This document shows, in pieces, positions 5,794-9,119 of a stretch of 9,119 nucleotides of DNA. Within the stretch, counting starts at the first letter, position 1. Every line of letters begins with the position of its first letter. The notes beneath the pieces were generated by a model. It searched no databases, was not told the DNA's origin, and worked only from the letters and a program-made list of their open reading frames with translations. The DNA is from Patescibacteria group bacterium (GTDB lineage: Bacteria; Patescibacteriota; Minisyncoccia; Sungbacterales; GWA2-42-14). The DNA is taken from the NCBI GenBank assembly GCA_018971745.1, contig JAGXAD010000019.1, positions 1 to 9,119 on the forward strand. The letters run 5' to 3'. Made by a program: the position numbers and the translations under genes.

Positions 5794-6183
5794 CAATTCG
5801 TTTAATGTCTTTCTCACACGAAGCGCAAGCAATTCATAACGCCGCTTTGTTTGCGGATGCAAAAGCACATGCGCACGCTCTCTGGTTTCAGATGATAAGT
5901 TTACCGGATATTGATTGCCGAATTGCGGCGCCGTAAAATCTACTTCTGTTCCGTCCTCGAGTTTATTCCAATAGTGAGAACCAGCCGCCTTAAAAAGAGT
6001 TTCTTTCAATGAAGCGCGCAATAGGGTGCCGCCGAAAAAATCCTGCGCCAGAAGCGAAACCACTGCGCAATGACCCCACACCGGATTTTCCGGCGTCCAC
6101 CCATCAGGATCAGCGCTTGTTTCCGCATCACAAATCAAGGGTAACATTTTTCTGAATTCTTCCTGCGTGATTTCTCGCGCCAT
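5779..6183 (-). CDS. YunG-like small protein, candidate Cys-His-Asp fold
   Basis: The 134-aa product resembles the YunG-type family as I remember it: a WGHCAVVSLLAQDFFGG segment (36-52) followed by GSHYWNKLEDGTEVDFTAPQF (68-88). C39, H70 and D82 are spaced as in a papain- or transglutaminase-like triad, but no activity is established for the family to my knowledge and the triad is an inference. No signal peptide is seen, so it is probably cytoplasmic. Its ATG overlaps the stop of the upstream HAD gene by one base (TAATG), and a GGGAGG ribosome site lies inside the last HAD codons, about 9 nt before the ATG, so the pair is translationally coupled. Co-expression hints that both act on one substrate or pathway. 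The assignment to YunG rests on pattern recall, not on a search. Confidence 0.85.
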   Translation of the reverse strand: MAREITQEEFRKMLPLICDAETSADPDGWTPENPVWGHCAVVSLLAQDFFGGTLLRASLKETLFKAAGSHYWNKLEDGTEVDFTAPQFGNQYPVNLSSETRERAHVLLHPQTKRRYELLALRVRKTLNELRRQS

Positions 6184-6986
6184 TATTTCAATCTCCCTCC
6201 CTGATACAAAGTTGTGATTTTCGAAACATCGCGGACAATCGTAACGCGCGAGCGGTCAATTTTGATTTCGCTTTTTTCTAAAATCGGATTTTGATATTGC
6301 TCATCGCGTTGAATCAGCAAACCCTTGAAACCGGCGCCAAGCGCCGGCGCAATGTCCGCATCGTACCAATCGCCGATTGACCAGCAAGTTGGGTATTCGG
6401 AAATCAAAGCGTGCTGCATGCGGAATTTTGCCATCATTCTCTGAAATCGTTCTTCGGTCTTTTTTTCAACAATGAAAATGTCCGGGTCCTCAAAAAATTC
6501 TTCAAGACCCAATACTTTTATTTTCATTGTCTGCACCGTTTCATCGCCCCGCGTACAAAGCATCAAATGATGCCCGTCTTGCTTCAACTTTGTGAGTAAT
6601 TCACGCGCGTCGTCTATCAATCCCCGCTCTGCCCAGTGGCTAGGATTAAACACTTCGTATCCGAGCGCCAAAAATTTCTGCTCAATCAACGGGTCGTGTG
6701 CCATTTGGTACCGCGCCGCCAGTATCCGGTAATATTCCGCGCAAGTGCCCGGGAACCGTATGAAGCCGTTGTCGAGCGTTTGAGAGCGCGTGCGGTCAAG
6801 TTCCCGGAATTCCAGAATCATTGCATCATTTATTTCATCAAGTGAACGGGAATCTTTCGAGCAAAAAACTTCAAACGCAAAACGAAGCAAAGCATCACGC
6901 GCGCGGGCATAATCAATCGTGGTCTGCATCAAGGTATCGTCTAAATCAAACACAAATAACTGCGGCACTGGCGTCTGCCTCATCAT
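6183..6986 (-). CDS. HAD-superfamily hydrolase
   Basis: The product is a 267-aa HAD-type phosphohydrolase, probably cytoplasmic. Motif I is VFDLDDTL, with nucleophile D14 and acid/base D16. Motif II is LCTRG, with T145. Motif III is a lysine in VEKKT (175-176). Motif IV is GDWYDADI, with D206 and D209 binding Mg. A helical cap lies between motifs I and II (about residues 20-120), so it is a C1-cap enzyme, like phosphoglycolate phosphatases and nucleotidases. The substrate is unknown. I chose ATG 6986 because AAAGGGAG (6996-7003) stands 9 nt before it; an in-frame TTG at 6995 would touch that SD and leave no spacing. ATG 6983 is a close alternative. It is the first gene of a two-gene operon with the YunG-like protein. 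No convincing promoter was found in 7004-7065, which is AT-rich. Confidence 0.93.
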   Translation of the reverse strand: MMRQTPVPQLFVFDLDDTLMQTTIDYARARDALLRFAFEVFCSKDSRSLDEINDAMILEFRELDRTRSQTLDNGFIRFPGTCAEYYRILAARYQMAHDPLIEQKFLALGYEVFNPSHWAERGLIDDARELLTKLKQDGHHLMLCTRGDETVQTMKIKVLGLEEFFEDPDIFIVEKKTEERFQRMMAKFRMQHALISEYPTCWSIGDWYDADIAPALGAGFKGLLIQRDEQYQNPILEKSEIKIDRSRVTIVRDVSKITTLYQGGRLK

Positions 6987-7065
6987 CGTTCCCAACTCCC
7001 TTTGTCAAACAACTTATGCGATTGCCTTATTCGTACCAATAAAATTAAAAAGAAGCAACATAAAA

Positions 7066-7101
7066 TAAAAAGGAAACAGCTGATAAGCTGTTTCCTTTTT
7101 A
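7066..7101. terminator. Strong terminator of tRNA-Thr/rpmG/tRNA-Trp operon
   Basis: A 16-bp perfect stem, 7066-7081 with 7086-7101 (core AAAAAGGAAACAGCT), is closed by the tetraloop GATA. On the minus strand the 3' arm ends in CCTTTTTATTTTA, giving a good U-tract. On the plus strand the 3' arm also ends in five T, so it may work in both directions. It separates the RNA/ribosomal operon from the HAD operon. Confidence 0.9.
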
Positions 7102-7102
7102 A

Positions 7103-7150
7103 CTTCGGGCTTTGCCCGCCGAAGCCGAGCTATGGCGAGGCGAAGGCGGG
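7103..7150. repeat. GC-rich palindromic element at tRNA-Trp 3' end
   Basis: The stretch contains CTTCGG (7103-7108) against CCGAAG (7119-7124), with an inner GGGC-TTT-GCCC, and CCCGCC (7115-7120) against GGCGGG (7145-7150). The second pairing uses the 3' acceptor strand and discriminator of tRNA-Trp, so trailer and acceptor stem could fold alternatively. It is much richer in GC than the AT-rich flank below it and may be a dispersed element; copy number cannot be judged from one window. Confidence 0.5.
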
Positions 7151-7217
7151 GGCACAAGGAATCGAACCTTGGTCGTTTGTTTTGGAGACAAACATTCTAC
7201 CACTGAACCATGCCCCC
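7147..7217 (-). tRNA. trnW: tRNA-Trp (anticodon CCA)
   Basis: A complete cloverleaf can be drawn on the minus strand. The acceptor is GGGGGCA (from 7217) with TGCCCCC; the anticodon stem TTTGT/ACAAA holds loop CTCCAAA, so the anticodon is CCA; the T stem is CAAGG/CCTTG with loop TTCGATT; the discriminator is G at 7147. The length is 71 nt and no 3' CCA is encoded, so CCA must be added enzymatically. It is the last gene of the tRNA-Thr/rpmG transcript. A 9-bp hairpin touches its 5' end and may guide RNase P or other processing. Confidence 0.96.
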
Positions 7218-7241
7218 AACATTTTGCTCACACAAAATGTT
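7218..7241. repeat. 9-bp hairpin abutting tRNA-Trp 5' end
   Basis: AACATTTTG (7218-7226) pairs perfectly with CAAAATGTT (7233-7241) over the loop CTCACA. It ends exactly where the tRNA begins. On the precursor RNA it would stack directly on the acceptor stem. Confidence 0.6.
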
Positions 7242-7248
7242 TGCGCGT

Positions 7249-7305
7249 TTACTCGGTCAATTTCTTTGCTTCCTTGTGCGGCGTATGCTTTTTGCACGCA
7301 ATTGC
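7249..7305 (-). pseudogene. Decayed second copy of the rpmG 3' end
   Basis: This 57-nt stretch repeats the last 56 nt of rpmG (7444-7499) with two substitutions and one extra base. The end of the reading frame, from CKKHTPHKEAKKLTE to the stop codon, is retained. The extra base near 7298 breaks the frame just before it, so the CxxC zinc motif and everything upstream are lost. There is no start codon or ribosome site. The two copies are 195 bp apart in the same direction. This is a relic of a duplication or recombination in the rpmG-trnW interval, not a functional L33 gene. Confidence 0.8.
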
Positions 7306-7404
7306 GTCGCGCGGGCTCAACCGGGTGGACTCGCCCGCGCTCCTTAAAACCTTGCGGTTTTAATGTTTCCACCGCGGAGAAACTCCCGTTTCCCCGACCC
7401 CCTT
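7305..7404 (-). ncRNA. Candidate structured RNA segment, unknown class
   Basis: Read on the minus strand this segment folds into three strong hairpins in 90 nt. H1 is a 9-bp stem (7388-7396 with 7375-7383, one G-U pair) with tetraloop GGGA. H2 is an 8-bp stem TTAAAACC/GGTTTTAA (7356-7363 with 7344-7351) with tetraloop GCAA. H3 is an 8-bp stem GCGCGGGC/GCCCGCGC (7333-7340 with 7309-7316) with a 16-nt loop. Both tetraloops are of GNRA type, which appears on this strand only. The segment GGTGGA (7368-7373) is complementary to TCCACC (7324-7329) in the H3 loop and could form a pseudoknot. The segment is bracketed by a 10-nt direct repeat, CAATTGCGTG (7405-7414 and 7295-7304). It has no plausible ORF and matches no RNA family I recognise. 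Confidence 0.4.
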
Positions 7405-7443
7405 CACGCAATTGGTGCAAACAATGGCTTCGCAACAACTGAA

Positions 7444-7611
7444 TTACTCGGTCAACTTCTTTGCTTCCTTGTGCGGCGTATGTTTTTTGCACCAATTGCA
7501 GTATTTTTTCAGCTCAATTTTTTTCTCAACCGTTTTCTTGTTTTTCTGGCTGAAATAATTGGCGCGTTTGCACACCGTGCATCTGAATTTAATTAAATTT
7601 TCCTGGCTCAT
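7444..7611 (-). CDS. rpmG: 50S ribosomal protein L33
   Basis: The product is a 55-aa basic protein of the large ribosomal subunit near the E site. The sequence begins MSQENLIKFRCTVCKRANYF and ends CNWCKKHTPHKEAKKLTE. C11/C14 and C38/C41 form the two CxxC pairs of the zinc-binding form of L33. Its length is normal for the family. No SD precedes the ATG at 7611; the upstream bases are AT-rich. It lies between tRNA-Thr and tRNA-Trp on the same strand; rpmG next to tRNA-Trp is a familiar bacterial arrangement, although secE-nusG do not follow here. The mRNA 3' end can pair with downstream sequence: 7486-7499 is the exact reverse complement of 7408-7421 (14 nt). A broken copy of its last third lies downstream. 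Confidence 0.95.
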   Translation of the reverse strand: MSQENLIKFRCTVCKRANYFSQKNKKTVEKKIELKKYCNWCKKHTPHKEAKKLTE

Positions 7612-7622
7612 AAATTATGAAC

Positions 7623-7684
7623 AAATTCAAAACTCAAAATGAAAAATTTTCTTTCTTTCGTTCATTTTGATTTTTGATATTTGA
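7623..7684. repeat. Inverted heptad arrays between tRNA-Thr and rpmG
   Basis: Three heptads (AAATTCA, AAACTCA, AAATGAA; 7623-7643) face three in the opposite sense (ATTTTGA, TTTTTGA, TATTTGA; 7664-7684). Together, 7627-7643 and 7661-7677 pair at 16 of 17 positions over a 17-nt loop. The hairpin sits in the rpmG leader, 16 nt before its ATG. It could separate tRNA-Thr from rpmG by RNA processing or attenuate read-through. Confidence 0.7.
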
Positions 7685-7705
7685 TTTTCTTTATAATTGA
7701 TAGAA

Positions 7706-7778
7706 AGCCCAAGCGCGGAATCGAACCGCGGACCTACTCCTTACCATGGAGTTGCTCTGCCGTCTGAGCTACTTGGGC
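7706..7778 (-). tRNA. trnT: tRNA-Thr (anticodon GGU)
   Basis: The minus strand gives a full cloverleaf. The acceptor is GCCCAAG/CTTGGGC, the D stem GCTC/GAGC, the anticodon stem ACTCC/GGAGT with loop ATGGTAA (anticodon GGT), and the T arm CGCGG-TTCGATT-CCGCG; the discriminator is T at 7706. The length is 73 nt and no CCA is encoded. It is the first gene of the minus-strand operon, starting about 23 nt after the predicted transcription start. Confidence 0.97.
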
Positions 7779-7807
7779 AAAAGCGGCTGAATTCGCGCTA
7801 CCGAAAA

Positions 7808-7836
7808 ATTATCTCATAAATCATTGTACATTGCAA
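7808..7836 (-). promoter_or_regulatory. Promoter of tRNA-Thr/rpmG/tRNA-Trp operon
   Basis: On the minus strand -35 TTGCAA (7831-7836), a 17-nt spacer and -10 GATAAT (7808-7813). The start would fall near 7801, 23 nt before tRNA-Thr. It overlaps the proposed recG promoter on the other strand, so the two divergent units may compete for polymerase. Confidence 0.6.
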
Positions 7837-7853
7837 ATATATTGAGTAATAAT
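7824..7853 (+). promoter_or_regulatory. Possible recG promoter, leaderless
   Basis: A partial -35, TTGTAC (7824-7829), lies 18 nt from -10 AATAAT (7848-7853). Transcription would start at about 7860, which is the A of the recG ATG. No SD is present upstream of that ATG, which agrees with a leaderless mRNA. The -35 match is weak. Confidence 0.4.
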
Positions 7854-7859
7854 AGTGTT

Positions 7860-9119
7860 ATGGATTTTAACATACCCTTGGAAAACATAATCCGCCTTAC
7901 GCCGCAAAAAAAATCCGCGCTGAAAAAACTCGGGCTTTTGAGCGTGCGCGACCTTTTGCTGTATGCGCCAGCGCGGCACGAAAAATTCGCGGGCTTAAAA
8001 AAAATCAGCGATTTAGCCATCGGCGAAAACGCGTCAATCATCGGCGAAGTTACGAGGATTGAAGCGCAAAAAACATGGCGCAAAAAAATGAATCTTGCCG
8101 AAGCCGTTATCCGCGACGATACCGGCTCAATAAAAATTATCTGGTTCGGCCAACCCTACATTGCAAACATCATTAAGCCCGGCGTGCGCATACAATGCTC
8201 GGGCAGAGTGCAATACGACAAAAAAAATATTTATTTTTCAAATCCGATGTGGGGCGCCGCCGATAACGCATTTCCCGGAACCGGACTCCTTCCAATCTAT
8301 TCCGAGACCTACGCGATTTCTTCGCAGTGGCTCCGGTATCACATCAGAAAAATTTTAGAAGAGATAAACGATTGGCCCGATGTCATTCCCGAACCCATCC
8401 TTAAAAAATACCACCTGCCTCATCTGAAACAAGCATTGTGGTCGCTTCACTTCCCGAAAAAACCGATTGAGTTTGAAATCGCAAAAAAAAGATTTTCGTT
8501 TGAAGAAATTTTTCTAATTCAGCTTGATCGACATCTCGAGCGGCATCTTCAAAAAGAAACCAAAGCAAACGCGATTATGCCGGACTTGGCGCTTATGAAA
8601 CGATTCGTAGAATCGCTTCCGTTCAAACTCACCGGCGCCCAGCGGCGCGTCATCTGGCAAATTCTTGAGGATGTAAAAAAACCAACTCCCATGGCGCGGC
8701 TTCTTGAAGGCGACGTGGGCTCCGGCAAAACCATTGTGGCCTCAGCTGTTGCCCTGCTGGCCGCAAAAAAAAAATTGCAGACCGCGTTTATGGCGCCGAC
8801 CGAAATTCTTGCGCGACAGCACTTTCAAGAATTCATCAAGCGGCTTGAGCCGTTTCGCGTATCAATCGGCCTGCTCACTTCATCGGAATCGCAAAAATTT
8901 CCGTCAAAAATTTCCTATAAAAAAACCGCCGATCTTTCCAAAGCCGCATTGCTCAAACAACTCGCGTCCGGAGAAATCCAAATCATCATCGGCACGCACG
9001 CGTTGATTCAGAACAAAGTAAAATTCAAATCGCTCGGTTTTGTCGTCATTGACGAACAGCACCGCTTCGGCACAAGCCAGCGCAAACGGCTCGCAAAAGA
9101 AAAAGAAGAAGTTGTGAAG
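7860..9119 (+). CDS. recG: ATP-dependent DNA helicase RecG, 5' part
   Basis: RecG is a superfamily 2 helicase that remodels stalled replication forks and branch-migrates Holliday junctions. The window holds the first 420 codons, still open at the edge; complete RecG proteins have close to 690 residues. Seen here are a wedge/OB-fold domain (about residues 45-130, with GEVTRIEAQ and AVIRDDTGSIKIIWF), the Q-like element FKLTGAQRRVI, Walker A GDVGSGKT (284-291, K290), motif Ia APTEILARQHF, GTHALIQ, and Walker B DEQH (398-401). K290 is close to its E. coli position, so the N-terminus is not truncated. The start ATG 7860 has no SD. It is divergent from the tRNA-Thr operon with only 81 bp between them. 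Motifs V and VI and the C-terminal domain lie outside the window. Confidence 0.97.
   Translation, partial: MDFNIPLENIIRLTPQKKSALKKLGLLSVRDLLLYAPARHEKFAGLKKISDLAIGENASIIGEVTRIEAQKTWRKKMNLAEAVIRDDTGSIKIIWFGQPYIANIIKPGVRIQCSGRVQYDKKNIYFSNPMWGAADNAFPGTGLLPIYSETYAISSQWLRYHIRKILEEINDWPDVIPEPILKKYHLPHLKQALWSLHFPKKPIEFEIAKKRFSFEEIFLIQLDRHLERHLQKETKANAIMPDLALMKRFVESLPFKLTGAQRRVIWQILEDVKKPTPMARLLEGDVGSGKTIVASAVALLAAKKKLQTAFMAPTEILARQHFQEFIKRLEPFRVSIGLLTSSESQKFPSKISYKKTADLSKAALLKQLASGEIQIIIGTHALIQNKVKFKSLGFVVIDEQHRFGTSQRKRLAKEKEEVVK

Noticed and set aside
6987..6995. Longer HAD start at TTG 6995
   Set aside because: It would directly abut the AAAGGGAG ribosome site, while ATG 6986 has a 9-nt spacing.
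7003..7008. TTGACA on the minus strand just before the HAD gene as a -35 box
   Set aside because: It overlaps the edge of the ribosome site and is 17 bp from the ATG, so any transcript would start inside the coding region.
7130..7495. Minus-strand 121-codon ORF with two similar YAAQGSKE segments
   Set aside because: It runs out of frame through the end of rpmG, the structured segment, the duplicate and the whole tRNA-Trp gene. The internal protein repeat is only the DNA duplication of the rpmG tail read in another frame.
7814..8083. Minus-strand ORF opposite the recG start
   Set aside because: It overlaps conserved RecG coding sequence and the divergent promoter region and shows no recognisable features.

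Overview
The window reads as a compact bacterial chromosome segment. It is most likely from a Candidate Phyla Radiation (Patescibacteria, Parcubacteria-like) genome. That placement is an inference from several things seen together: a PheT that lacks the usual N-terminal tRNA-binding domain, several genes without a Shine-Dalgarno (SD) sequence, tRNA genes without an encoded CCA, very short intergenic gaps, and AT-rich heptad repeats lying both between genes and in frame inside housekeeping genes. UGA behaves as an ordinary stop codon.

Layout from left to right. All genes up to about 7.78 kb are on the minus strand. (1) 35-996: a 226-aa protein of unknown function with its own promoter, a leader of about 185 nt carrying a perfect 17-bp inverted repeat, and an intrinsic terminator. 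(2) 1001-4674: a pheS - unknown ORF - pheT operon for phenylalanyl-tRNA synthetase. It is driven by a good sigma70-type promoter so close to the pheS ATG that the mRNA would be nearly leaderless. An uncharacterised 162-aa gene sits between the two subunit genes and ends in TAA directly against the pheT ATG. (3) 4673-5735: a Nudix hydrolase with a long unassigned N-terminal region, a terminator behind it and a perfect 30-bp palindrome upstream. (4) 5763-6986: a two-gene operon of a HAD-family phosphatase and a YunG-like protein with a candidate Cys-His-Asp triad, coupled by a TAATG overlap. (5) 7066-7836: a small-RNA and ribosomal operon in the transcribed order tRNA-Thr(GGU), rpmG (L33), an unexplained structured segment, tRNA-Trp(CCA), then a strong terminator. 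(6) 7824-9119: divergent recG on the plus strand, cut by the window end.

Most of the window is translation housekeeping (PheRS, L33, two tRNAs), plus DNA repair (RecG) and small hydrolases. The least ordinary part is the 226-nt stretch between rpmG and tRNA-Trp. It holds a decayed second copy of the rpmG 3' end and a roughly 100-nt segment with three strong hairpins, two of them closed by GNRA tetraloops, plus a possible pseudoknot. A 10-nt direct repeat brackets that segment. The second unusual theme is a family of 7-bp-period repeats that occurs at five places and is translated into Lys/Ser/Gln- or Arg/Phe/Gln/Asp-rich inserts in PheS and PheT.
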